NCBI GenBank assembly: GCA_030430345.1
Contig: JAUIFT010000037.1
Location: forward strand, 1 to 10,922
Direction: 5' to 3'
From: Calditrichia bacterium
GTDB lineage: Bacteria; Calditrichota; Calditrichia; RBG-13-44-9; J042
Length of the DNA stretch: 10,922 nucleotides
In this document: in pieces, positions 1-6,854 of the stretch
Layout of the letters: every line of letters begins with the position of its first letter
Numbering within the stretch: position 1 is the first letter of the stretch
The notes under the pieces: generated by a model
Databases searched by the model: none
Seen by the model: the letters and a program-made list of their open reading frames with translations, nothing else
Told to the model about the DNA's origin: nothing
Position numbers and translations under genes: made by a program

Positions 1-1
1 G

Positions 2-247
2 AATCGCCTGGTAGACAAAGGAAACACGGTTATCGTTATCGAACATAATATGGATGTCATTAAAACAGCGGACTGGATCATCGATATTGGTCCGGAGGGC
101 GGTGACGAAGGTGGTACTATTGTTGTTGCAGGCACACCGGAGCAAGTAGCGAAGCATAAAACATCCTACACTGGTGAATTTCTTAAGAAAGAATTAGTGC
201 AATGGAATGCGCATCAAAAACAGCTGACGCTTACCCCCGCGTCCTAA
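2..247 (+). CDS. uvrA: UvrA, excinuclease ABC subunit A (3' end only)
   Basis: This is the C-terminal 81 residues of UvrA, the DNA-damage-recognising ATPase of UvrABC nucleotide excision repair, which acts in the cytoplasm with UvrB. The frame is open from base 2, so the gene starts outside the window. The fragment reads [20 protein letters not shown] and continues with a [15 protein letters not shown] stretch. The histidine of VIEHN is the H-loop of the second ABC ATPase domain, and [12 protein letters not shown] followed by GTPEQVA is the highly conserved UvrA end. After the usual KKEL terminus there is a short extra tail of about 16 residues ([16 protein letters not shown]) with no recognisable function. 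Identification is firm from these motifs, although Walker A, signature and zinc motifs lie outside. The next gene begins 27 bases downstream on the same strand, so cotranscription is possible. Confidence 0.95.
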   Translation, partial: NRLVDKGNTVIVIEHNMDVIKTADWIIDIGPEGGDEGGTIVVAGTPEQVAKHKTSYTGEFLKKELVQWNAHQKQLTLTPAS

Positions 248-274
248 TGTCCACAGCACTAATGGATATTTTCT

Positions 275-2272
275 ATGGCCAAAAAACGTAAAGGTTCTCA
301 GCAAAAACCGGCACCGGCAGCACCTCCTGCCAGAAATGGCAACCGGGAACGGATTTTTAAGATCATCCTGGTATTCATTCCGTTCCTCTTTTTCATATTG
401 CTTGAGTTAACCTTACGTGCCATCGGTTATGGCAAAGATATTCCCCTTCTGCAAACTTTCACATCTTCCCCGGCAAATTATATTATTAACCCGGAGCTCG
501 GTGCCCGCTATTTTCCGGCGACCGGGGTTAAACCCGCCGTTTCCCAAACCGATATTTTCCTGAAAGAAAAACCGGATAACGTCTATCGTATTTTTGTCCT
601 TGGCGGGTCCAGCGCGGCTGGATACCCATACATGTTCAATGGCCGCTTTTCCTCCATGCTGGCAGTTATACTGGAAAAGCATTATCCGAATCAGCGGTTT
701 GAAATGGTAAACTTCGCAATGCCTGCAGTTGCCAGTTATACCTTAAGAGATATCGCCCTGGAACTTGGGCCTCATAAACCGGACCTTGTCTTAATATATG
801 CCGGCCATAATGAATTCTATGGAGGACTGGCTGTCGCTTCGGCTGAATCCCTGGGACGGCAACGCTGGCTGGTAAATCTTTTTCTCAGCTTACGGAATTA
901 CAAAACGCTGAACCTTGTGCGGGATTTTATGGCCTGGCTACGCAGTGGCAGCGGCTCGCAAAAAGACCGGGGCACCTTGATGGAACGAATGGTGCAGGAA
1001 AAGGATGTTCCTTATGATAGCGAACTATTTCATCAGGCGACAGAGACGTTTCAGGGCAATATGGCAGACATTATTGACTATTTTAATGCACGGGAAATTC
1101 CGGTTATTGTTGGCAGCCTGGTCAGTAATATTCGTCATCAAGCGCCATTCACAGATGTTTTTTCCGCGGAAACGAATCAATCGAACTGGCAAAACAGCTA
1201 CCAAAAGGCACTCAATTCTTTTAAAGCTGGTGATATTGATGGCAGTTTAGAAGCAATCAATCTATGTATTCAACAAGACTCTCTCCCGGCAAGTCAATAT
1301 TATTTACTGGGAGAAATCAGGGAAGCCGCCGGAGATAGTGCCGCAGCTTATCAGGCCTTCCATCTCGCTAAGGAATATGATGGGTTACGATTCCGGGCCA
1401 GCGAAGATTTAAACGAAGTAATTTATCAATTCAGGGATGAGGAGAAAATATTACTGGCACCGGTCAAAGAAGCTTTTGAGAAGTATTCCCCGGGGCGGCT
1501 CATCGGCAAAACCTTGATGCTGGAGCATCTCCATCCGACACTTACCGGTTATGCCCTGATGGCAAAAGCGTATGCTACCACAATTCTGAATGCCGAACTC
1601 TGTGGGCCGTCGGAAGTTACGGTTGTGCCGGATCAGGAATGGCTGAGCGAGATTGGGGTTACGTATATCGATCGGGAAGTGGCCCGAATTCGTATCGATT
1701 ATTTAATGTCCGGCTGGCCATTTCAAAAGAATTCTCCTCCCCCGAAGCGGGAGTATACAATCCCCAATGCGACCCCTCTGCAAAAACTTGCGCTTAAATT
1801 CTGGATGGATGAAATCAATTGGGAACAGCTTCATGTTGAAACTGCAGCACTTTACAGTCAGCAACAAGATTGGGAGAATGCCGCCCGGGAATATAAAGCG
1901 CTGATTCGGGCAACCCCGATTAATTCCGCTCCCTATCTTTTTCTCGGCCAGTCCCTCATGCGCTTAAACAGAGTTGATGAAGCGCTCTCAGCCTTCAACC
2001 AGGCGTTATCAGTAGAACCGGGGGCGTATGCCTACAAAATGATAGGCAGCATATATTTGCAGCAAGGAAATGCTGCCAAAGCGATTCCCTATCTGGAACA
2101 AGCAGTTCAGGCAGATCCTGCCGATCTCCAAGCATTATTTAGTTTGTCGCAAGCCTATGCATCTGCGGAGAAATTTTCTCAGGCTCAAGTTGCGGTTGAG
2201 CAATTACTTCAACGGCAGTCGGACTATCCACGCGCCAAAGAGTTACTACAGTCTATTAACAGCAATTTTTAA
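275..2272 (+). CDS. Membrane-anchored SGNH-hydrolase-like protein with C-terminal TPR repeats
   Basis: This is a 665-residue protein of unassigned biological role. A basic, proline/alanine-rich N-terminus is followed by one hydrophobic segment (about residues 29-46), so it is probably a membrane-anchored protein with its bulk outside the cytoplasm. Residues ~100-440 look like an SGNH/GDSL hydrolase. VLGGSSAAG at 108-116 places a candidate Ser nucleophile at 112, GHNE at 177-180 supplies the block III Asn179, and LEHLHPT at 416-422 supplies the catalytic-type His420. Two blocks deviate: the block II region (NFAMPA, 146-151) has Ala where Gly is usual, and block V has Glu417 where Asp is usual. 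A TPR-like helical stretch (about 305-370) interrupts the hydrolase domain between blocks III and V. Four TPR-like units follow at about 519-550, 551-583, 584-617 and 618-652. The ATG at 275 is the only early in-frame start, but its ribosome site is weak. Family members act as esterases or acyl transferases on lipids or polysaccharides; substrate here is unknown. Confidence 0.75.
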   Translation: MAKKRKGSQQKPAPAAPPARNGNRERIFKIILVFIPFLFFILLELTLRAIGYGKDIPLLQTFTSSPANYIINPELGARYFPATGVKPAVSQTDIFLKEKPDNVYRIFVLGGSSAAGYPYMFNGRFSSMLAVILEKHYPNQRFEMVNFAMPAVASYTLRDIALELGPHKPDLVLIYAGHNEFYGGLAVASAESLGRQRWLVNLFLSLRNYKTLNLVRDFMAWLRSGSGSQKDRGTLMERMVQEKDVPYDSELFHQATETFQGNMADIIDYFNAREIPVIVGSLVSNIRHQAPFTDVFSAETNQSNWQNSYQKALNSFKAGDIDGSLEAINLCIQQDSLPASQYYLLGEIREAAGDSAAAYQAFHLAKEYDGLRFRASEDLNEVIYQFRDEEKILLAPVKEAFEKYSPGRLIGKTLMLEHLHPTLTGYALMAKAYATTILNAELCGPSEVTVVPDQEWLSEIGVTYIDREVARIRIDYLMSGWPFQKNSPPPKREYTIPNATPLQKLALKFWMDEINWEQLHVETAALYSQQQDWENAAREYKALIRATPINSAPYLFLGQSLMRLNRVDEALSAFNQALSVEPGAYAYKMIGSIYLQQGNAAKAIPYLEQAVQADPADLQALFSLSQAYASAEKFSQAQVAVEQLLQRQSDYPRAKELLQSINSNF

Positions 2273-2340
2273 TCCCCTACCGCTTTATAAGGCATTTTTC
2301 AGTAATAAATATACTTCGTGAAATCTTTTTCAAAAAAATC

Positions 2341-2357
2341 ATTGAACACTGTTCAAT
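2341..2357. promoter_or_regulatory. Operator of the TetR regulator (tetR promoter)
   Basis: A 17-bp perfect inverted repeat, ATTGAACA-C-TGTTCAAT, is centred on base 2349. It overlaps the -35 element of the promoter assigned to the downstream regulator gene. The same TGAAC-N3-GTTCA core recurs twice in front of fadN, which is what a shared operator of one dimeric TetR protein would look like. Binding here would block RNA polymerase and give negative autoregulation. The symmetry and recurrence are seen directly; the identity of the bound protein is inferred from position. Confidence 0.8.
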
Positions 2358-2370
2358 TTTTTGCTATACT
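2342..2370 (+). promoter_or_regulatory. Sigma70-type promoter for the TetR regulator
   Basis: TTGAAC (2342-2347) and TATACT (2365-2370) match the -35 (4/6) and -10 (5/6) consensus with an ideal 17-base spacer. They predict transcription starting near 2377, about 30 bases before the ATG at 2408. The -35 hexamer lies inside the palindromic operator. A further TTGAACA half-site sits at 2397-2403, immediately before the start codon, where a clear Shine-Dalgarno sequence is lacking. Confidence 0.7.
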
Positions 2371-2407
2371 AAACTAATCTGTTAACCAGTACGAGTTTGA
2401 ACAGTCT

Positions 2408-3022
2408 ATGAGCACTGAATCCAAAACTGAAATTATTCGCCGAAGTATTCTTGATGTCACTCGCAAGTTGTTGGTAGAAAAAGGCATTAACAATATCTCG
2501 ACCCGTATGATAGCCCGGCAGGTCGGTTGCAGTGTTGGTTTAATATATTTCCATTTTAAAAGCAAAGACGAGCTAACCCATACGCTTATAGAAGAAGGGT
2601 TTGACATGCTCGTCGAGCGACAGGAAACCGCAGAGAAAGCGCATGAAAATCCGGTAGAACGCCTGGCAGCACTTTCCCGGGCTTACCTGAATTTCGCCCT
2701 GGAGAATCCAGAATATTATGAAATCATGTTTATGTTAAAGCCAGAGCGGATGGCACGATATCCAGCCGAAAAATATCGTAAAGCCCGGCGTAGTGTAGAG
2801 GTTGTTGCCCGAACGCTAAAAGCTTGCGCGAAAGACAACCTCATGGTTGTTGAGGACCCTTACCTCAATGCCCATGTTGCCTGGTCTTTCATGCATGGTG
2901 TTATTACCCTGATTCAGGCGAAAAGAATTGATAAGCGGATTGCGAACGATACAATGATTGAAGCGGCGATCGAACAAATTATCCGTATGCACCTTCATCC
3001 GGCAGCAGATAATCCCATATAA
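2408..3022 (+). CDS. TetR/AcrR-family transcriptional regulator, probable repressor of the fad operon
   Basis: This is a 204-residue cytoplasmic DNA-binding regulator. The N-terminal TetR helix-turn-helix is clear. An ILDVTRKLLVEKGINNIS segment (14-31) leads into TRMIARQVGCSVGLIYFHFK (32-51), the last part being the recognition helix and the typical Y-x-H-F signature, followed by SKDEL. The C-terminal ligand and dimer domain contains AYLNFALENPEYYEIMFM (about 93-110), which resembles the WHG-type TetR C-terminal domain. Length is normal for the family. The gene is preceded by a promoter with an embedded palindrome and lies 134 bases upstream of fadN, where two more copies of the palindrome occur. 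By analogy with TetR-family fatty-acid regulators such as Bacillus FadR and Pseudomonas PsrA, it probably represses beta-oxidation until long-chain acyl-CoA is bound. The operator here differs from the Bacillus FadR and PsrA sites, so no gene name is transferred. The ligand is an inference from context. Confidence 0.88.
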   Translation: MSTESKTEIIRRSILDVTRKLLVEKGINNISTRMIARQVGCSVGLIYFHFKSKDELTHTLIEEGFDMLVERQETAEKAHENPVERLAALSRAYLNFALENPEYYEIMFMLKPERMARYPAEKYRKARRSVEVVARTLKACAKDNLMVVEDPYLNAHVAWSFMHGVITLIQAKRIDKRIANDTMIEAAIEQIIRMHLHPAADNPI

Positions 3023-3043
3023 AGAAATCAGAATCAGACGAAA

Positions 3044-3075
3044 TTGATCAAAAAATTATAACACAGTGGTAACAT
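3044..3075 (+). promoter_or_regulatory. Possible promoter of fadN (weak call)
   Basis: TTGATC (3044-3049) could be a -35 and TGG-TAACAT (3067-3075) an extended -10, with a transcription start near 3082, just before the first operator. The spacer of 20 bases is too long for a good sigma70 promoter, so the extended -10 would have to carry it. No better pair was found between the regulator stop and fadN. The two operators that follow would then act mainly by blocking the start region. Confidence 0.3.
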
Positions 3076-3085
3076 TTTCATCGCA

Positions 3086-3101
3086 ATTGAACACTGTTCA
3101 A
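3086..3101. promoter_or_regulatory. Operator 1 upstream of fadN
   Basis: ATTGAACACTGTTCAA contains a 15-bp perfect palindrome (3087-3101, centre 3094) that repeats the core of the tetR-promoter operator base for base, including the central ACT. It lies 56 bases ahead of the fadN start codon. A sequence this long recurring exactly only in the two control regions is unlikely to be chance. Confidence 0.8.
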
Positions 3102-3120
3102 AGAAAACTGCACCGAACAA

Positions 3121-3135
3121 CTGAACGGTGTTCAA
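3121..3135. promoter_or_regulatory. Operator 2 upstream of fadN
   Basis: CTGAACGGTGTTCAA carries the same TGAAC-N3-GTTCA core (3122-3134, centre 3128) with a different centre (GGT) and one mismatched flank. Its centre is 34 bp from operator 1, a little over three helical turns, which would allow two dimers to bind roughly the same face. It ends nine bases before the fadN ribosome-binding site, so a bound repressor would sit in the 5' leader. Confidence 0.7.
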
Positions 3136-3156
3136 ATATTCTCAGGAGGTTTACGA

Positions 3157-5526
3157 ATGCAGCAAGAAAGAACGTTTCTCCCCTTCCGGAAAGCAGCAGT
3201 GCTTGGCGCCGGCGTCATGGGCGCACAAATTGCCGCTCACTTAGCTAATGCAGGTCTGGAAGTGCTGTTGCTGGATATTCCGGCCAAAGAAGGTCCCCGA
3301 AACAGCATTGTTGATGGTGCTTTCAAAAAAACGCTTAAAATGAAACCGGCACCTTTTGCAGATAAGACGGCTTCCCGCCGCATTTACCGAGGGAATTTTG
3401 ATGACGATTTACACCTTCTCAGAGATGTTGAGTGGGTTGTTGAAGCCATTATCGAAAACCTTGCCATCAAGCAATCTTTGATGGAACGTATGGAAGCGGC
3501 CATTGGCGAAAATACAATCATCACTACCAACACCAGTGGTCTGCCGATTCGTTTGATTTCCGAAGGACGCTCAACATCCTTCAAGAAACGTTTTATGGGC
3601 ACACATTTTTTTAATCCTCCCCGTTACCTGAAACTCCTTGAGATTATTCCAACCCCGGACACTGATCAAAAAGTTCTTGAGCACATCTCCTGGTTTGGCA
3701 GAACACATTTGGGGAAAAGCATCGTCATCGCCAAAGATACGCCGAATTTTATCGCCAACCGTATTGGCAATTACACCATGATGTCCGCACTACGGGCCTT
3801 TACCGATGGTGATTACACTATTGAAGAGGTCGACTTTCTTACCGGACCGCTTACCGGTCATCCAAAATCTGCCACTTTTCGCACCGCCGATGTGGTTGGA
3901 TTGGATACCCTAACCTATGTCGCCAAAAACCTCTATGATGCAGTTCCCGAAGATGAAAGCCGGGAAAAACACCTTCCCCCTGCCCTGCTGGATACAATGA
4001 TTGAAAACGGCGTGCTTGGTGCCAAAACCCGTCAGGGATTCTATAAAAAAGTAAAGAAAGATATCCTTTCCTTAAATCCGGAAACGATGGGTTATGAACC
4101 TCCCAAACCGATGAACCTCGGCGACACCGATGCATTACGAAAAGCAGGCAAATTACCGGAGCGTATTCGCGCCGTCTATCAAGACAGCGGCAGGGCCGGG
4201 AAATTCTTTAAGCAGGCCACGCTGGATTTAATCGGATACTCCGCCCGGAGAGTGCCGGAGATCGCCGATAATCCGGCGGATATTGACCGTGCCATGAAAT
4301 GGGGGTTTGCCTGGGAAACCGGTCCTTTCGAAAGATGGGACATTATCGGTTTCGATCAGGTGCTCAACGATTTACAAGCCGCGGATATAGATCTACCAGA
4401 CTGGATCGGGACAATGAAAGCGGATGGCATCACCAGTTTCTACAAAGAAATTGATGGCCGGATGAATACATATATTCCTGGGCAGGGATACGTCGCCGCG
4501 CCGGTTTACGCAGATGCCATCAATCTGGCGAAGATTGCAGCGAGCCCGGAGAATGTATTACTGAAAGGTGCAGAGTCCGCCCTGCTTGATATTGGCGATG
4601 GTGTTGCCCTCTTTGAGTTTCGTTCTAAATCCAATACATTGGGCAACGCCGTTGTAGACGGCATATTGGCAGCCATTGACTTTGTTGAACAAAACAATTT
4701 AAAAGGTATGGTCATTGGCAACGACGGGAAACATTTCTCCGTTGGGGCGAACCTGGGAGAAGTTGCCCATGTCCTTCAGGAAGGGAAATTTGATCTGCTA
4801 TTACCGGCGACGGAAAAATTCCAGAATATGGTTCAGCGGATCCGCTATGCACGTAAACCAGTAGTTACTGCCTTGCACGGCATGACGCTTGGCGGTGGAT
4901 GCGAAATAGCTCTCGCCAGCGCAAATGTCGTTGCAGCCCTGGAATCCTATGTCGGCCTGGTAGAAGTCGGCGCAGGATTGATCCCGGCCGGTACTGGCAC
5001 AACTGCATTAACTATCCGCGCAGCAGAGCAAGCACCAAATGGTTTCATCAATGAAATTCAGGCCTACCTGATGAAAATATTTCAGGTCATCGGCACCGCC
5101 CGCGTATCGACCAGTGGCATGGAAGCAGTAGATCTAGGCCTGCTTCCTCCTAATACCCGTATTACGATGAATGGTGATCGGCGCATTCACATTGCCAAAG
5201 AAGAAGTACTCCGTATGGCAAATAGCGGCTATTCGCCTCCGCCCCGCCGAAATGCCGTCATGGTCATTGGAAAGAGCGGACAGGCGGTTATTGAAGCCTT
5301 CGTCTACCAGATGCAACAAGGTAATTTTGCAACCGAATACGATTTCTACATCGCGAAAAAACTGGCTTATGTTATGTGCGGAGGGGATATCTCTTCACCG
5401 ACCCTGGTTGATGAAGACTACCTCTTAAAACTGGAACGTGAAGCTTTTGTGGATTTACTGAAGCAGGAAAAAACTCAAGCGCGAATTAAGAGCATCCTGA
5501 CCACAAACAAACCTTTGCGGAATTAA
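3157..5526 (+). CDS. fadN: FadN-type 3-hydroxyacyl-CoA dehydrogenase / enoyl-CoA hydratase
   Basis: This bifunctional beta-oxidation enzyme hydrates 2-enoyl-CoA and oxidises the 3-hydroxyacyl-CoA with NAD+. It is 789 residues long, the same as Bacillus subtilis FadN, and has the FadN domain order (dehydrogenase first, hydratase last), the reverse of E. coli FadB/FadJ. The Rossmann loop is GAGVMG at 17-22. The dehydrogenase catalytic His is in MGTHFFNP (His150). KDTPNFIANRIGNY (193-206) opens the C-terminal dehydrogenase domain. The hydratase/crotonase domain occupies about 465-680. It has an oxyanion-hole segment HFSVGANL (526-533), and GGGCEIAL places one catalytic Glu at 583. LVEVGAGLIPAGTG places the other at 603, the same 20-residue spacing as in classical crotonases. 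All key residues are present. AGGAGGT (3144-3150) stands six bases before the ATG and fixes the start. It is the first gene of the fad operon and is preceded by two TetR operators. Confidence 0.95.
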   Translation: MQQERTFLPFRKAAVLGAGVMGAQIAAHLANAGLEVLLLDIPAKEGPRNSIVDGAFKKTLKMKPAPFADKTASRRIYRGNFDDDLHLLRDVEWVVEAIIENLAIKQSLMERMEAAIGENTIITTNTSGLPIRLISEGRSTSFKKRFMGTHFFNPPRYLKLLEIIPTPDTDQKVLEHISWFGRTHLGKSIVIAKDTPNFIANRIGNYTMMSALRAFTDGDYTIEEVDFLTGPLTGHPKSATFRTADVVGLDTLTYVAKNLYDAVPEDESREKHLPPALLDTMIENGVLGAKTRQGFYKKVKKDILSLNPETMGYEPPKPMNLGDTDALRKAGKLPERIRAVYQDSGRAGKFFKQATLDLIGYSARRVPEIADNPADIDRAMKWGFAWETGPFERWDIIGFDQVLNDLQAADIDLPDWIGTMKADGITSFYKEIDGRMNTYIPGQGYVAAPVYADAINLAKIAASPENVLLKGAESALLDIGDGVALFEFRSKSNTLGNAVVDGILAAIDFVEQNNLKGMVIGNDGKHFSVGANLGEVAHVLQEGKFDLLLPATEKFQNMVQRIRYARKPVVTALHGMTLGGGCEIALASANVVAALESYVGLVEVGAGLIPAGTGTTALTIRAAEQAPNGFINEIQAYLMKIFQVIGTARVSTSGMEAVDLGLLPPNTRITMNGDRRIHIAKEEVLRMANSGYSPPPRRNAVMVIGKSGQAVIEAFVYQMQQGNFATEYDFYIAKKLAYVMCGGDISSPTLVDEDYLLKLEREAFVDLLKQEKTQARIKSILTTNKPLRN

Positions 5527-5537
5527 CTGCCGGCAGT
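5526..5537. repeat. 12-bp palindrome in the fadN-fadA gap
   Basis: ACTGCCGGCAGT is a perfect palindrome that begins on the last base of the fadN stop codon. It is too short and loopless to be a convincing terminator, and no T-run follows. It could stabilise the mRNA end or be chance. The remaining fadN-fadA spacer holds no other signal except the fadA ribosome site. Confidence 0.35.
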
Positions 5538-5591
5538 AAAACGTCGATAATTGAAAAGAATGTAAGCATTTGATAAACAGGAGTTTTTGAC

Positions 5592-6773
5592 ATGAAAAAT
5601 GATGCATATATCGTCAGCAGTGTGCGGACCGCAGTGGGCAAAGACAAACGGGGCACGCTTAGTCATTACCGGCCGGAGGACCTCGGCGCGGCTGCCGTAA
5701 ATGGGGCGATTGAAAAAGTAGGCGGATTAGCACCGGAGCAAATTGACGACGTCCTTATCGGATGCGCAATGCCGGAAGGCGAGCAAGGATTGAACATGGG
5801 ACGGATTATCGCGCAAATTGCTGGCTTACCGGATAGCGTTCCCGCGGCAACGATCAATCGTTTCTGCTCTTCCGGACTACAAACAATCGCCATGGCCTCC
5901 CAGGCAATTATGGCAGGACACGCCGATACCGTCGTCGCCGGTGGCGCTGAGTCTATGAGCCTGGTGCCAATGAGCGGTTTTTTCTTTGCGCCCAACCCGG
6001 ACCTCGTCAGCGCGGATCCGGATGTTTATGTCGGCATGGGTATCACCGCGGAAAATGTTGCGGAAAAATATCAGATTTCCCGGGAAGATCAGGATAAATT
6101 TTCTCTCGGTTCCCACAGCAAAGCCGGGAAAGCAATTGAATCCGGTCGTTTCAAGAATGAAATTGTACCGCTAAATGTTTCCCGAACTGTATACAAAAAT
6201 GGAGATACCAAAACCATCGATGGCGTTTTCGACACTGACGAAGGACCTCGCCTGGATACCTCCTACGAGGCACTCGCAAAGCTGCGCCCGGTATTCAAAC
6301 TCGGTGGCACGGTGACAGCTGGCAATGCTTCACAAATGTCCGATGGTGCCGCGGCATCGGTGGTAATGAGCGAACGAATGCTGAAAGAAACCGGCGCGAA
6401 ACCACTAGCGCGTCTGGTCGGCTATGCCGTCGCTGGCGTTGCTCCCGAAATTATGGGTATTGGCCCGATTGAAGCGATTCCGAAAGCCTTGAAACAGGCG
6501 GGCCTCTCCTTAAAAGACATCGGACTAATCGAATTAAACGAAGCCTTTGCCGCCCAGGCGCTGGCAGTCATCCGCTCCCTGGATATCGATGAATCAATCG
6601 TAAACGTCAACGGTGGTGCCATTGCACTTGGACACCCGCTCGGATGCACCGGTGCTAAATTGACCGCCACGCTGCTTCATGAAATGCAGAAACAAAATGT
6701 TCGCTATGGCATCTGCACCATGTGCATCGGAGGCGGTATGGGCGCGGCAGGTATTTTTGAAAATTTGAACTAA
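5592..6773 (+). CDS. fadA: Acetyl-CoA C-acyltransferase (3-ketoacyl-CoA thiolase)
   Basis: This thiolase cleaves 3-ketoacyl-CoA with CoA to give acetyl-CoA and an acyl-CoA two carbons shorter, the last step of each beta-oxidation round. It has 393 residues, the standard size for the family. The nucleophilic Cys is Cys92 in [18 protein letters not shown] begins at 316, the catalytic His is His348 in [15 protein letters not shown], and the second catalytic Cys is Cys378 in [12 protein letters not shown]. All catalytic positions are intact. An AGGAG (5579-5583) precedes the ATG by eight bases. The gene lies 65 bases after fadN and 81 before fadE, matching the fadN-fadA-fadE order of Bacillus, and it is probably cotranscribed with both. 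A biosynthetic acetoacetyl-CoA thiolase is the main alternative by sequence, but the operon makes the degradative role more likely. Confidence 0.95.
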   Translation: MKNDAYIVSSVRTAVGKDKRGTLSHYRPEDLGAAAVNGAIEKVGGLAPEQIDDVLIGCAMPEGEQGLNMGRIIAQIAGLPDSVPAATINRFCSSGLQTIAMASQAIMAGHADTVVAGGAESMSLVPMSGFFFAPNPDLVSADPDVYVGMGITAENVAEKYQISREDQDKFSLGSHSKAGKAIESGRFKNEIVPLNVSRTVYKNGDTKTIDGVFDTDEGPRLDTSYEALAKLRPVFKLGGTVTAGNASQMSDGAAASVVMSERMLKETGAKPLARLVGYAVAGVAPEIMGIGPIEAIPKALKQAGLSLKDIGLIELNEAFAAQALAVIRSLDIDESIVNVNGGAIALGHPLGCTGAKLTATLLHEMQKQNVRYGICTMCIGGGMGAAGIFENLN

Positions 6774-6854
6774 ATCATTTTTCGGGAGATCCTTTTTGCG
6801 CTTGATCTCTCTTAATAACATTACATTAACGAACCTTTTTAATCAGGAGTTATT

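Noticed and set aside
2285..2305. GCTTTATAAGGC followed by TTTTT, a possible terminator after the SGNH-TPR gene
   Set aside because: The stem is four or five pairs with little GC and almost no loop, so it is not a credible rho-independent terminator.
3851..4135. 94-codon open frame on the minus strand
   Set aside because: It is contained within the conserved dehydrogenase part of fadN, and its translation is low-complexity and motif-free.
5666..5995. 109-codon open frame on the minus strand
   Set aside because: It lies wholly inside fadA, whose thiolase motifs are intact. The minus-strand translation shows no recognisable domain and has no ribosome site, so it is a shadow frame.
6786..6809. 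GAGATC ... GATCTC inverted repeat between fadA and fadE
   Set aside because: The six-base arms have a 12-base loop and no T-run follows, so it is too weak to call a terminator or operator.
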